Shown: positions 41,744-51,503, counted from the stretch's first letter. The stretch is 64,000 nt of DNA from Pseudomonas sp. R4-35-07 (GCF_003852235.1 NZ_CP027732.1:1922001-1986000); one strand, 5' to 3'. Numbers and translations: made by a program. The notes: generated from the sequence alone by a model not told the origin.

Positions 41744-43503
41744 GCGGGCAGCAGGTCCAGGCTGTCGATCACGTGGATGCTGTAGCCCGTCACTGCTTTG
41801 GCGTGGTGCTTGGCCTGCGACGCCAGCTCCGCCAACTGGCTGGCATCAAGTTGCGCACAGGCCTGTGGATACAAATGCACCACCCCAATCGACAGTGAAA
41901 GCAATGCGAACTCTTGGCGTACGCCCTGGCGGTTGAGTGCGACGAAGCAGCCGGCGTCGAGGTGCTCGGCGCGGTAGAAGCGCCGGCATTGGGTGTGAAA
42001 GTCATCCAGCAGTTGATTGAGGCGTTTGCGCCAATCCTGTGGGCCCAGCACCAGTAAAAAGTCATCGCCACCGATATGCCCGACAAAGTCGCGGCTGGGG
42101 TCGACCCGATCGTTCAGACACTGCGCCAGGCACAACAGCACCTCATCCCCGCGCCCATAACCGTAGATATCGTTGAATGGCTTGAAGCTGTCGATATCCA
42201 CGTAGCAGATCACCGATTCACGCTGCTGCTGCAGCAGACGCGTCAGGCACTGCTGGATCGGCACGTTGCCCGGTAGCAGGGTGAGCGGGTTGGCGTAACG
42301 CGCCTGCTGGATTTTCAGCTCGGTGATCAGCTTGAGTACATCGATGACCCGGCCCAGGCCCAGGTAGTCGCCGTTCACGGTAATGATGAAATCTTCTTCA
42401 ATGCGTTGCCGCGCGCGGCTGGTCAGCAAGCGGCTGACCTGCTGCAGGGACTGGCTCAACTCCACGGCCAGGAAGTCGTCGCTCATCAGGCGGCTGATGG
42501 GTTTGCGTGCGAACAGGTCGGTAGCGAAGGGTTTGAGCAGCGCGTCCGACAGCGAGTGTCGATGCACAATGCCGACCGGGTGGCCGCGGCTATCGAGCAC
42601 CGCCAGTGAGTTGAGATTGGCCTGGCGGCGGAAGGATTCGAGCACCTGGGCGGTTGCGGTGTTTTGGTCCACCGCCGGCTGTTCATTGAGCAGGGCGCTC
42701 AGGTCACTGCCTTCTTCACTGAGGGCGATATTGGCGTTATCCGGCTTGGGCAGCATCAAGCGTGCCTCGTGCGGCGGCTGTTCCTGGGGCCGGCAAAGCA
42801 GGTAACCCTGGACCAGATCGACGCCCATGTCCGTCAACACCGCCAACTCTTCCGGCAATTCGATCCCTTCGGCGATCACTTGGGCGCGGGACGCCTTGGC
42901 GATCTGCATGATCGAACCGACGAATTCGCGCTTGAGGGCGTCCTGGTGAATGCCGTCGATAAAGTGCCGATCAATCTTCACATAATCCGGGCGCAGCTCC
43001 GACCACAACCGCAGGCTGGAGTAACCGGCGCCCAGGTCATCCAGGGCGATGGCAAAACCCATGTCGCGATAATGATGCAACGCGGTCTGCAACAGCTGGA
43101 AATCATCGGTGGGGGTCTGCTCGGTGAGTTCGATCACCACCTGGCTGGGGGCAATCCCGAAGTCGCGCAGCAGCTGCAGCGTGCGTCCGGGTTGGTGCGC
43201 TGTCTCCATCAGGGATTCCGGCGAGATATTGAGAAACAGCTTGCCCGGCAGCTTTTGTTCGCTGAAGCGTCGGCAGGCGCTCGCACGGCAGGCCATTTCC
43301 AGTTCGCTCAGGCGCCCGGCGTGGCTGGCAATGGAGAACAGCGCGACGGGGGAGTGCAGCGGGCTGTTGGACGGGCCGCGACTGAGGGCCTCGTAGCCGA
43401 GAACGCGCCGTTCAGACAAGCAGATGATGGGTTGGAACAGGCTGTGCAAACTGCCTTGAGCCAGGATAGAGCCCAGTGCATCCAGCTGTTCGGTCATGGT
43501 CAT
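41740..43503 (-). CDS. EAL-CBS-GGDEF cyclic di-GMP protein
   Basis: The 587-residue protein has an EAL phosphodiesterase domain first (about 10-245, with YEALSRG, LDDLGAGYSSL and AEGIE), then a pair of CBS domains (about 265-395) that may sense adenine nucleotides, then a GGDEF domain (about 420-580). The EAL catalytic signatures look complete. The GGDEF signature reads GGDDF, and the inhibitory-site Arg is replaced (PSRD), so cyclase activity is uncertain. Soluble; no membrane segment. Confidence 0.9.
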   Translation of the reverse strand: MTMTEQLDALGSILAQGSLHSLFQPIICLSERRVLGYEALSRGPSNSPLHSPVALFSIASHAGRLSELEMACRASACRRFSEQKLPGKLFLNISPESLMETAHQPGRTLQLLRDFGIAPSQVVIELTEQTPTDDFQLLQTALHHYRDMGFAIALDDLGAGYSSLRLWSELRPDYVKIDRHFIDGIHQDALKREFVGSIMQIAKASRAQVIAEGIELPEELAVLTDMGVDLVQGYLLCRPQEQPPHEARLMLPKPDNANIALSEEGSDLSALLNEQPAVDQNTATAQVLESFRRQANLNSLAVLDSRGHPVGIVHRHSLSDALLKPFATDLFARKPISRLMSDDFLAVELSQSLQQVSRLLTSRARQRIEEDFIITVNGDYLGLGRVIDVLKLITELKIQQARYANPLTLLPGNVPIQQCLTRLLQQQRESVICYVDIDSFKPFNDIYGYGRGDEVLLCLAQCLNDRVDPSRDFVGHIGGDDFLLVLGPQDWRKRLNQLLDDFHTQCRRFYRAEHLDAGCFVALNRQGVRQEFALLSLSIGVVHLYPQACAQLDASQLAELASQAKHHAKAVTGYSIHVIDSLDLLPA

Positions 43504-43520
43504 GGCGATCTCGAGCGAAA

Positions 43521-43557
43521 AAAAAGGACCGCAGGCTTGAAGCCTGCGGTCCTTTAT
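43521..43557 (-). terminator. Terminator between prc and the EAL gene
   Basis: A 17-base stem (AAAAAGGACCGCAGGCT with its complement) and three-base loop give a T-run on the minus strand, as needed to end prc transcription. The EAL gene starts 18 bases beyond it. Confidence 0.88.
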
Positions 43558-43620
43558 TTCACGACAGAATGATGTCTATATGATGACACTCCGAGGAGCG
43601 GTCACATTAATTGCCATCAT

Positions 43621-45702
43621 TTACTGCTTGGCCACCTGCTTGGTGATTTTCAGGTAGTCCAGCAGGATGCGACCGGTCTCGGCTAGATAGGCGTCGTCTT
43701 CCGGCTTGGTTTTATCTGCCTCGGTGGGCAGCGCATCCTCATCTTCTTTCTTCAGCTCCTTGAGCGGCTCTTCGCCCTTGGCCTTGCGGCGCACGTTTTC
43801 CAGGACAAGCTGTTGATTTTCAATGTCGGCGTGCTGCTTGCGACGATCCGCCTCGTTGAGGCTGACGGTTTTCTCTTCCATCAACTTCTTGGCCAGGGCC
43901 AGCTTGTCGCGGATGAAGACGAACTCGGCGTCCTTGGCGGAGCGCGTATCGTGGTCAGCTTTGAGCTGGGTCAGGAACGGTTTGAACGGGTCCGACGCCG
44001 GCTTGATCGCAGGACGGATGGTGTCCCACGGCATGGCTTCGGGCAGGGCGCTCTCGCCGATTTCCTTGGTGTCGATGATCGACGGGAAGTCGATGTCCGG
44101 CAGTACACCCTGATGCTGGGTGCTCTGCCCGGAAACCCGGTAAAACTTGGCCAGCGTCAGTTTGAGCTCGCCATGGTTCAGCGGCTGGATGGTCTGCACG
44201 GTGCCTTTGCCGAAGGTCTGACCACCGATGATCAACGCGCGGTGGTAGTCCTGCATGGCGCCGGCGAAAATCTCCGAAGCCGAGGCCGAGAGACGGTTGA
44301 CCAGCAATGCCATCGGCCCTTTGTAGAAGGCGCCCGGGTTCTCGTCTTCCAGCACGTCCACACGGCCGTCAGCGTTGCGCACCAACACGGTCGGGCCCTT
44401 GTCGATGAACAGGCTGGTCAGCTCGGTGGCTTCCTGCAGGGAACCGCCGCCGTTGTTGCGCAGGTCGATGACCACGCCGTCGACTTTTTCCTTCTGCAGT
44501 TCCGTGAGGATTTTCTTCACGTCGCGGGTGGTGGACTTGTAGTCCGGGTCACCGGCGCGGAAGGCCTTGAAGTCCAGGTAGAAGGCCGGGATTTCAATCA
44601 CGCCCAGCTTGTAGTCCTTGCCATCCTGCTTGAGGCTGAGGACTTTCTTCTGCACGGCCTGGTCTTCGAGTTTCACCGCTTCTCGGGTGATCGACACGAT
44701 CTTGCTGGTCTGGTCGTTCGGTGCATTGGTGTGCGGAATCACTTCCAGGCGCACCACGCTGCCTTTGGGGCCGCGGATCAGCTTGACCACTTCGTCCAGG
44801 CGCCAGCCGACCACATCGACCATCTCTTTGTCGGCCTGGGCCACACCGATGATCTTGTCGGCCGGGGCGACCTGCTTGGTCTTGTCCGCCGGACCCGCCG
44901 GTACCAGGCGCACGATCTTGACCTGGTCATTGTCGCTTTGCAGGACGGCACCGATGCCTTCCAGGGACAGACTCATGTTGATATCGAAATTTTCCGCGTT
45001 ATCTGGCGACAGATAATTGGTGTGCGGGTCGTAGGACATCGCGAAAGTGTTGATGTAAGCCTGGAAGATGTCTTCGGCACGGGTCTGGTCCAGGCGCGCC
45101 AGTTGATTCTTGTAGCGCTTGGTCAACAGTTCCTGGATGGCCTTGGGCTCTTTGCCGGCGATCTTCAGGCGCAGCACCTCGTCCTTGACGCGCTTGCGCC
45201 ACAGGTCGTCGAGTGCGGCGGTGCTGGTCAGCCACGGCGCGTCCTTGCGATCCACCAGAAGGGTTTCCTTCTCGGTGAAGTCGAGCTTGTCGATGCCTTT
45301 GTTCAACTCACCCAAGGCGAAATCCAGGCGCGCTTTGACGCGGTCCAGATAACGCTTGTAGATGGTGAAACCAGGCTGCAGGTCGCCGCTCTTGAGGAAA
45401 TCGTCGAACTGGGTCTTCCATTTGTCGAACTCAGTGATATCACTGGCCAGGAAGTAGCTGCGCGAGGGATCCAGCAGCTTGAGGTAGCTGTCGTAGATGA
45501 TCACCGAGCGCGCGTCGTCCAGCGGCGGCTTGCTGTAGTGATGGCGCTTGAGCAACTCGACGACGTTAAGGCTGGCAATCACCTCATCGCGATCAGGCTG
45601 AAGATTGTCCCAGCTGTTGGCTGCGAACGTATTGGTCGACATCGACGCGAAGCCGAGACCAATGAAAAAAGCGAGGGCGGTGCTGGGGAACAGATGCTTC
45701 AT
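43621..45702 (-). CDS. prc: Carboxy-terminal processing protease Prc (Tsp)
   Basis: This periplasmic serine protease trims or degrades proteins from the C-terminus, including cell-wall hydrolases. The 693-residue precursor has a signal peptide (MKHLFPSTALAFFIGLGFAS), an N-terminal helical region, a PDZ domain (about 230-320), the S41 core with the Ser-Lys pair (SASASEIFAGAM and FGKGTVQ) and a C-terminal helical region. This matches the family length of about 680. The frame opens 11 codons earlier (45735), but the signal peptide argues for 45702. Confidence 0.93.
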   Translation of the reverse strand: MKHLFPSTALAFFIGLGFASMSTNTFAANSWDNLQPDRDEVIASLNVVELLKRHHYSKPPLDDARSVIIYDSYLKLLDPSRSYFLASDITEFDKWKTQFDDFLKSGDLQPGFTIYKRYLDRVKARLDFALGELNKGIDKLDFTEKETLLVDRKDAPWLTSTAALDDLWRKRVKDEVLRLKIAGKEPKAIQELLTKRYKNQLARLDQTRAEDIFQAYINTFAMSYDPHTNYLSPDNAENFDINMSLSLEGIGAVLQSDNDQVKIVRLVPAGPADKTKQVAPADKIIGVAQADKEMVDVVGWRLDEVVKLIRGPKGSVVRLEVIPHTNAPNDQTSKIVSITREAVKLEDQAVQKKVLSLKQDGKDYKLGVIEIPAFYLDFKAFRAGDPDYKSTTRDVKKILTELQKEKVDGVVIDLRNNGGGSLQEATELTSLFIDKGPTVLVRNADGRVDVLEDENPGAFYKGPMALLVNRLSASASEIFAGAMQDYHRALIIGGQTFGKGTVQTIQPLNHGELKLTLAKFYRVSGQSTQHQGVLPDIDFPSIIDTKEIGESALPEAMPWDTIRPAIKPASDPFKPFLTQLKADHDTRSAKDAEFVFIRDKLALAKKLMEEKTVSLNEADRRKQHADIENQQLVLENVRRKAKGEEPLKELKKEDEDALPTEADKTKPEDDAYLAETGRILLDYLKITKQVAKQ

Positions 45703-46068
45703 GCTGATTCGACGCGGGGGCAATTGATAACGCATATTAGGCCGTCTTTGAGGGAGCCGGTTCCATATGGTCCGGTCGCATAATGCAAAAAGCCCGGCGC
45801 TACTGCTACGGGCTCAGTCCGGACTCACTATGGAGGCACTGTGAAAGCATTGCAAGGCGTTGAGGGTCATGTCGAGCGGTGGAATAGCTCGCTCCTACAT
45901 GCAATGTAGTCGCAGTTCGCATCCGTGAGGTGGCAGCGAACTCTTATCGCGGTGAATTCCAGAGTGGGAGGGGGCTTGCACCCGATGGCGGTGTGTCAGT
46001 GAAGAATGTTTCATCTGATAGACCGCGATCGGGGGCAAGCCCCCTCCCACAGGGGTATCTTGGTGGGT
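45703..46068. other. Intergenic region upstream of prc
   Basis: This gap of about 366 bases contains the prc promoter region and a REPIN (45963-46051). A stretch at about 45785-45812 (AAAAAGCCCGGCGCTACTGC, then TACGGGCT) can form an imperfect hairpin. No gene was seen. Confidence 0.5.
45963..46051. repeat. REPIN between the HAD and prc genes
   Basis: The left arm GTGGGAGGGGGCTTGCACCCGA has one changed base against the right arm ATCGGGGGCAAGCCCCCTCCCAC, so this copy is drifting. Confidence 0.88.
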
Positions 46069-46722
46069 TCAGACCCAATGGTGGATCGGCCAGCCGGCCT
46101 TTTCTGCGTGTTCGTGCAGTACCGGGTCCGGGTTGACCACCTGCGGATGGTCCACCTTGAGCAATAACGGCAGGTCATTGCGCGAATCCGAATAGAAATA
46201 CGCGCCCTCCAGGTTTTCACCTTCCTGCTCCAACCACGCCAGCAGCCGTGTGATCTTGCCTTCGCGGTACGTCAGCACGCCTACCGTACGGCCGCTGTAC
46301 ACGCCATGGCTGACATCCAGCTCGATGCCCAGCACTTCGTCGATACCGATGCGCGCCGCGATCGGCCTGACCAGGTGTGTACCCGAGGCGGAAATCACCA
46401 GGATCCGGTCGCCATTGGCGCGGTGCCGGGCGATGGTCTTGGTCGCGTCGCTGTAGATCAGCGGCTCGATCACGTCCTCGACCCAGGGCTCCACCAAGTG
46501 TTCGATTTCTTCCGGGGTGCGGCCGATCATCGGCTCCAGGCTGAAATCCATGAAGTCTTCCATGCGCAACTCGCCCCGGCTGTAGGCCGCCATCAGTTCG
46601 TCGTTCTTGCGCATGAAGGATTCAGGATCGACCCAGCCCAGGCGGCCCATCTGTGCGCTCCATAACGTGGCGCAGTCGCCGTGGATCAGGGTGTCGTCCA
46701 GATCAAAAATTACCAATGCCAT
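46069..46722 (-). CDS. HAD-superfamily phosphatase (subfamily IB)
   Basis: The 217-residue protein has HAD motif I FDLDDTL (nucleophile and acid Asp), motif II in LVISASG, and motif IV in YSDSRNDLPLL. The subfamily IB cap (about 15-85) places it near SerB-like phosphoserine phosphatases. It is the last gene of the ABC-transporter operon (30 bases after the ATPase gene, with GAGAGAG as ribosome binding site). It may remove phosphate from the imported compound. Confidence 0.88.
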   Translation of the reverse strand: MALVIFDLDDTLIHGDCATLWSAQMGRLGWVDPESFMRKNDELMAAYSRGELRMEDFMDFSLEPMIGRTPEEIEHLVEPWVEDVIEPLIYSDATKTIARHRANGDRILVISASGTHLVRPIAARIGIDEVLGIELDVSHGVYSGRTVGVLTYREGKITRLLAWLEQEGENLEGAYFYSDSRNDLPLLLKVDHPQVVNPDPVLHEHAEKAGWPIHHWV

Positions 46723-46752
46723 CCGTCTGCTCTCTCAGTCAATCGTCGCCCG

Positions 46753-47742
46753 TCAGGCTACTTCACACAGGGCGCTGGGGTCGATGGAAAGTGCCAGGCG
46801 CTGGCCGTCCGGATGCAGATCGTCGGCGCTGCGGTTGAGCACATCCACCACCAACTCCACGCCACGCGCTTCAATGCGGTAGCGAATCACGTTGCCCAGC
46901 AGGCTGTGGCTGCGCACCAGCGCATCGAGTTCGCCGCTGCGGCTCAGTTCGATGGCTTCGGGGCGAATCGCGATGCGCCCGCTGATCGGACGTTGCAGCA
47001 GTTGGCTGGCCTTGTCGGCATCCAATAGGTTGTAGTTGCCGATAAAACCGGCGGCGAAGACATCCACCGGCGCGGTGTAGAGGGTCTCGGCATCGCCGCT
47101 CTGCACGATCTTGCCCTGGTTCATCAGGAAGATGCGGTCCGACATGGTCAGGGCTTCTTCCTGGTCGTGGGTGACGAAGATGGTGGTCAGCCCCAGTTCG
47201 CGCTGGATCTGGCGGATCTGCTCGCGCAGGTGCTTGCGAATCCGTGCATCCAGCGCCGACAGCGGTTCATCCAGCAGCAACAGGCGCGGGCGGGTCACCA
47301 GGGAACGGGCGAGGGCGACGCGCTGGCATTGGCCGCCGGACATCTGATGCGGGTAGCGGCCGGCGAGGTCCTTGAGTTCCACCAATTGCAGGACGTCCTG
47401 CACCCGCTTGTGGCTGTCATCGGCGTTGACCTTCTGCATGCGCAGGCCGAAGGCAACGTTCTGCTCCACGGTCATGTTGGGGAACAGCGCATAGCTTTGG
47501 AACACCATGCCGATGTGGCGTTTCTGCGGGCTCAGCGGGACGATGTCCTGGCCGTCCAGCAGGATTTTCCCACTGTCCACCGAGGTCAGCCCGGCGATGC
47601 AGCGCAGCAGGGTCGACTTGCCGCAACCGGACGGGCCGAGCAGGGTGACGAACTCGCCCTTGGCGATTTCGCAGTTGATATCGCTGAATACCGGTGTGCC
47701 GGCGTAGCCTTTTTGCAAATGTTGGACGCTGACGAAGCTCAT
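46753..47742 (-). CDS. ABC importer ATPase (phosphonate/iron/polyamine type)
   Basis: The 329-residue ATPase has Walker A (GPSGCGKSTLL), signature MSGGQCQR, Walker B (LLLLDEPLSALD), the H-loop (VTHDQEEAL) and a C-terminal TOBE-type regulatory region (about 240-325). This is the layout of PhnT, PotA and FbpC. It overlaps the upstream permease gene by four bases. Confidence 0.92.
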   Translation of the reverse strand: MSFVSVQHLQKGYAGTPVFSDINCEIAKGEFVTLLGPSGCGKSTLLRCIAGLTSVDSGKILLDGQDIVPLSPQKRHIGMVFQSYALFPNMTVEQNVAFGLRMQKVNADDSHKRVQDVLQLVELKDLAGRYPHQMSGGQCQRVALARSLVTRPRLLLLDEPLSALDARIRKHLREQIRQIQRELGLTTIFVTHDQEEALTMSDRIFLMNQGKIVQSGDAETLYTAPVDVFAAGFIGNYNLLDADKASQLLQRPISGRIAIRPEAIELSRSGELDALVRSHSLLGNVIRYRIEARGVELVVDVLNRSADDLHPDGQRLALSIDPSALCEVA

Positions 47743-48539
47743 TGGCTTTTGTCCTTGTTCAAGATATTGGCGGCCCAGGTCAGCACCAGCACAAAGAAGA
47801 AGTAGGAGATGACGACGGCGCTGGTGAAGTGGCCGCTGCTGTTGCGCATGTTGTTCAGGTACACCTGCAGGGTTTCATAGCGGGTGCCGACCAGGATGTT
47901 GGCGAACACGAACTCACCGAACAGGAACGAGAACGACAGCAGCAGTGCCACCATCAGGCCTTTGCGCAGATTGGGCAGGACCACGAAGATCGCGGCTTGC
48001 CAGGTGCTGGCACCGAGCAGTTGCGAAGCGTCCATCAGGTCGCGCAGGTTGATGGCCTGCAGGTTATTGGTGATCGCGCGGTACATGAAGGGCAACGCCA
48101 CGGTGAAGTAGCAGCCGATCAGAATCCACGGCGTGCCCACCATCGCCAAGGGCCCGGAACCGTACAACTGCAGCAGGCCCACCGACGACACCACCGGTGG
48201 CACGGCGAACGGCAGCAGGATCAGGATGTTCATCAGCGCATCCAGCTTGGGGAAGTGGTAATGCACCACGAACAGCAACGGCAGGATCAACACCACCGAA
48301 AGGATCAGCGCGCCCACGCACACCAGCAACGATTGCGCGAAAGCCATCAGGAAGCGCGGGTCGCTCCATAGCTGCGTGTACCATTTCAAACTGAAACCGG
48401 CAGGCAGGATGGTGGCCGACCAACTGCTGGAGATTGAATAGACAAAGGTGCCCACCAGCGGCAGTACCAGGATCAGGAACAGTATGTACACCACCACCCG
48501 GTGGTAGAGCGACGCCGGGCCGCCTTCAGCGCGAGACAT
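47739..48539 (-). CDS. ABC importer permease subunit (second)
   Basis: The 266-residue protein has six membrane segments and the coupling-loop motif DLMDASQLLGASTWQAAIFVVLP (with the EAA-type Gly). It overlaps the preceding permease gene by 14 bases. It most resembles PhnV/PotC-type subunits by position. Confidence 0.9.
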   Translation of the reverse strand: MSRAEGGPASLYHRVVVYILFLILVLPLVGTFVYSISSSWSATILPAGFSLKWYTQLWSDPRFLMAFAQSLLVCVGALILSVVLILPLLFVVHYHFPKLDALMNILILLPFAVPPVVSSVGLLQLYGSGPLAMVGTPWILIGCYFTVALPFMYRAITNNLQAINLRDLMDASQLLGASTWQAAIFVVLPNLRKGLMVALLLSFSFLFGEFVFANILVGTRYETLQVYLNNMRNSSGHFTSAVVISYFFFVLVLTWAANILNKDKSQ

Positions 48540-49362
48540 GGTAGCTCCTCTTGAGTAGCAGTTGATGGACCACCGTAACCACGGTCATCAGCGCCACCAG
48601 CACCACGGCCAGGGCACTGGCCAGGTTCGGGTCCAGCGACACGTCGCCGGAAACCAGCCCCGCAATGCGGATCGGCAGCACGTTGAAGTTGCCGGTGGTG
48701 AGGGCGTACACGGTGGCGTAGGCACCCAGGGCGTTGGCCAGCAGAATCACGAAGGTGCCGAGCAGCGCGGGCGTCAGGACCGGCAAGCCGATATGCCGCC
48801 AGAAGTGCCAGCCACTGGCGCCGAGCAGGGCGGCCGACTCACGCCAGTCTTCGCGCAATGCATCGAAGGCCGGGTACAGCAGCAGCACGCCGAGGGGAAT
48901 CTGGAAATACGTGTAAAGAATGATCAAACCGGTTTTCGAGTACAGGTTGAAGTCCTGAATGATCCCCGCCTGCTTGAGCATGATGGTGATGCTGCCGTTG
49001 AACCCCAGCAGGATGATGAACGCGAAGGCCAGGGGCACGCCGGCAAAGTTGCTGGTCATGTTGGCGAAGGCGGTGACGAAGTTGCGCAGCGGCGAATCGA
49101 CCCGGCGCAGGGAGTAACTGCCCAGCGTGGCGATGATGATGCCGAAGACGCTGGAGTAGAAACTGATTTCGAGGCTGAACTGGATCGCTTGCAGGTAGAA
49201 CTTCGAGCTGAAGATACGCGTGAAGTTTTCCAGGCTCCAACCGCTGTCTTCGGTTTGCAGGCTGTTGATCAGCACCCAGGCCAACGGCGCGATTTCGAAC
49301 ACGATAAAGAACAGCGCGAACGGCACCAGGCACAGCAGGGCCAACCATTTGCCGCGATTCAT
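48526..49362 (-). CDS. ABC importer permease subunit (first)
   Basis: The 278-residue protein has six membrane segments with the coupling loop REDWRESAALLGASGW, then FWRHIGLPVL. The ATG at 49362 is preferred; the open frame continues into the end of the phosphatase gene. It lies five bases after that gene. Confidence 0.9.
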   Translation of the reverse strand: MNRGKWLALLCLVPFALFFIVFEIAPLAWVLINSLQTEDSGWSLENFTRIFSSKFYLQAIQFSLEISFYSSVFGIIIATLGSYSLRRVDSPLRNFVTAFANMTSNFAGVPLAFAFIILLGFNGSITIMLKQAGIIQDFNLYSKTGLIILYTYFQIPLGVLLLYPAFDALREDWRESAALLGASGWHFWRHIGLPVLTPALLGTFVILLANALGAYATVYALTTGNFNVLPIRIAGLVSGDVSLDPNLASALAVVLVALMTVVTVVHQLLLKRSYHVSR

Positions 49363-49367
49363 GGCAT

Positions 49368-50174
49368 TCACTTGAGCAACTCCCGGCAGACAGGCTTGTC
49401 GTGGGGCACGCCGAGCAGCTCGCAGACGGTACCGCACAGCTCGGTCTGTTTCGGCGCGGCGTTGGCATCCAGGCTGAAGGCGTCGCCAAGCACAAACAGC
49501 GGCACTTCGCGCTCTTCCGGCAGCAGGCCGTTGTGGGAGCGGTCGTTGTTCATGCCGTGGTCGGCGGTGACCAGCACTTGGTAACCGGCGTCGAGCCAGC
49601 CCTGCAGGTAGTCGGCGAGAATGATGTCGGCCGAGCGTGCGCTGTTGCGGTACTGCGCGCTGTCGAGGCCGTGCTTGTGGCCGGCGTCGTCGATGTTCAT
49701 CGGGTGCACCAGCAGAAAGTCCGGCGCGTGCGCAAGGCGCAGGCTTTCGGCGTCGGCCAGCAGGTGGGAGTCCGGGTAGTGGTCATTCCAGTAAAAATGC
49801 CCATGCTGGATCGCCAGCGTCTGGTCGTCGGTATGACGATCTCGAGCGGCGAGAAAGGGGCTGCGGTTATACAGTTCGCTCACCCAGTGGTAAGCCGCCG
49901 CTGCGGTGGTCAAGCCGGCATCGCGGGCGTAATGAAAAATGCTGCGCTGGTTGGACAGGCGCGAGACGTTGTTGTGGACGATGCCGCTCTGGATCGGCGC
50001 AACGCCGGTCAGTATGCATTCATACAGCGGGCGGGACAGGGCAGGCAGTTCACATTCCAGTGTGTAGAGGGCTGCGCGTCCTGCGCCAACGTAAGCCTGC
50101 AAATGCCCCATGGCGTGCCGGGCGACCTCGAAGTTCAGGCCGTCGAGCACGACAAGGATGACAGGGTGCTTCAT
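49368..50174 (-). CDS. Alkaline-phosphatase-superfamily hydrolase
   Basis: The 268-residue protein shows the metal-binding pattern of nucleotide pyrophosphatase/phosphonoacetate hydrolase enzymes: Asp in VVLDGLNFE, a nucleophile Ser or Thr region (LPALSRPLYECILTG), MNIDDAGHKHG, VTADHGMN and the last His in SHNGLLPEE. It has no signal peptide, so it is cytoplasmic and acts on a substrate after import. A TTG seven codons upstream is rejected. It probably cleaves a phosphodiester or phosphonate brought in by the adjacent transporter. Confidence 0.87.
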   Translation of the reverse strand: MKHPVILVVLDGLNFEVARHAMGHLQAYVGAGRAALYTLECELPALSRPLYECILTGVAPIQSGIVHNNVSRLSNQRSIFHYARDAGLTTAAAAYHWVSELYNRSPFLAARDRHTDDQTLAIQHGHFYWNDHYPDSHLLADAESLRLAHAPDFLLVHPMNIDDAGHKHGLDSAQYRNSARSADIILADYLQGWLDAGYQVLVTADHGMNNDRSHNGLLPEEREVPLFVLGDAFSLDANAAPKQTELCGTVCELLGVPHDKPVCRELLK

Positions 50175-50235
50175 GGGGAGAGCGCTCCGCAGCAATAGGC
50201 TTGACTCAATTCACCTGGAGGAACGAGGTCAAAAG

Positions 50236-50325
50236 TGTGGGAGGGGGCTTGCTCCCGATAGCAGTGGATCAGCCAATGAATCTGTTGAATGACACACCGC
50301 TATCGGGAGCAAGCCCCCTCCCACA
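50236..50325. repeat. REPIN inside the importer operon
   Basis: Inverted REP arms (TGTGGGAGGGGGCTTGCTCCCGATAG and complement) lie between the binding-protein gene and the phosphatase gene. REP hairpins here could lower expression of downstream genes relative to the binding protein, a common pattern in ABC operons. Confidence 0.9.
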
Positions 50326-50362
50326 TTGGATCTCCAGTGGATTTCCAATGTGGGCGACAGGC

Positions 50363-51439
50363 TTACTTCATTTCTACGATGACCTGCTCGTTCCACAGTT
50401 GCGGCAGCTTTTTGGACGTGGCTTCCCAGGCATCGGCATCCTTGATCGGCTGCGGGTTGGCCTTGGTGTACTGCTCACCCGGGATCAGGTTCTTGGCGAT
50501 GTCAGCCGGCAGTTTCAAGTCGGTTTCGGCGCGGATCGGGCGTGCATTGCCTTTGGCCAGGTTGATCTGGCCGGCATCGCTGAAAATGTATTCGCGCGTC
50601 AGCTTGGCGGCGTTCGGGTGTTTGGCGTACTTGTTGATGATGGTGGTGTAGCCGGATTTCACCGAGCCATCCGACGGGATCAGCACCACGTAGTCATCCG
50701 GGTTGGCCATCTTGGCTTTATAGCTCAGGCCGTTGAAGTCCCAGACGATACCCACTTCGACTTCGCCTTTTTCCATGGTGGCGATGGTCGGGTTGGACAG
50801 CGAGAGGCGACCTTGCTGGGCGATCTTGGTGAAGAATTGCAGGCCCGGCGCGATGTTCTTCTCGTCGCCTTTATTGGCGATGGCGGCTGCCAGCACGGCG
50901 TTGGAGGCCTGGGCCGCGGTGCTTACGTCACCCACCGAGACCTTGTACTTGCCGGTTTGCAGGTCGGCCCAGCTGGTGGGCACTTCGGAGCCGTGCAGCA
51001 GCTTCTTGTTGACGATAAACGCGATGGTGCCGGTGTAGGCCAGCGCCCAGTGGCCGTCCTTGTCTTTCGCCCAATCCGGCACCTGGGCCCAGGTGGACGG
51101 TTTGTAAGGCTGGGTCACTTCCTGCTTCACCGCGATGGGGCCGAAGGCCGCGCCCACGTCGCCGATATCGGCGCTGGCATTGTCTTTTTCGGCTTTGAAC
51201 TTGGCGATTTCCTGGGCCGAACTCATATCGGTGTCGATGTGCTTGAGGCCATAGGTCTTGGCCAGGTCTTCCCAGGTGCCTTTCCAGTTGGCCCAGTCAT
51301 CGGGCATGCCGACGCTGTTCACGGCGCCCTCGGACTTGGCGGCGGCTTCCAGGGTTTTTAGATCGGTATCAGCGGCCATGGCTGCGGTGCACATGGCAAT
51401 GGTCGAGCCTAACAGTGATGCCAGGAAAAGCTGTTTCAT
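50363..51439 (-). CDS. ABC importer periplasmic binding protein
   Basis: The 358-residue precursor has a signal peptide (MKQLFLASLLGSTIAMCTAA, cleavage after AMA) and an extracellular solute-binding fold of the iron/phosphonate/polyamine type (start TLEAAAKSEGAVNSVGMPD). AAAGGAG gives it the strongest ribosome binding site of the operon. The substrate cannot be read from the sequence. The neighbouring phosphatases point to a phosphorus compound. Confidence 0.9.
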   Translation of the reverse strand: MKQLFLASLLGSTIAMCTAAMAADTDLKTLEAAAKSEGAVNSVGMPDDWANWKGTWEDLAKTYGLKHIDTDMSSAQEIAKFKAEKDNASADIGDVGAAFGPIAVKQEVTQPYKPSTWAQVPDWAKDKDGHWALAYTGTIAFIVNKKLLHGSEVPTSWADLQTGKYKVSVGDVSTAAQASNAVLAAAIANKGDEKNIAPGLQFFTKIAQQGRLSLSNPTIATMEKGEVEVGIVWDFNGLSYKAKMANPDDYVVLIPSDGSVKSGYTTIINKYAKHPNAAKLTREYIFSDAGQINLAKGNARPIRAETDLKLPADIAKNLIPGEQYTKANPQPIKDADAWEATSKKLPQLWNEQVIVEMK

Positions 51440-51490
51440 CCGAAGCTCCTTTGGGCGTTTTCAACGCGGCGTTTTATGCAGGCGGTGTGG

Positions 51491-51503
51491 TTGGTCTAGG
51501 TCA
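51491..51503. promoter_or_regulatory. GntR/UTRA operator candidate near the importer operon
   Basis: TTGGTCTAGGTCA resembles the DasR/PhnF-type operator consensus TGGTCTAGACCA. It lies about 50 bases upstream of the binding-protein start. Confidence 0.55.

Noticed and set aside
43813..45783. 656-codon open frame on the plus strand opposite prc
   Set aside because: It is a mirror of the prc gene, which has clear protease motifs. Long antisense frames are normal in GC-rich Pseudomonas genes.
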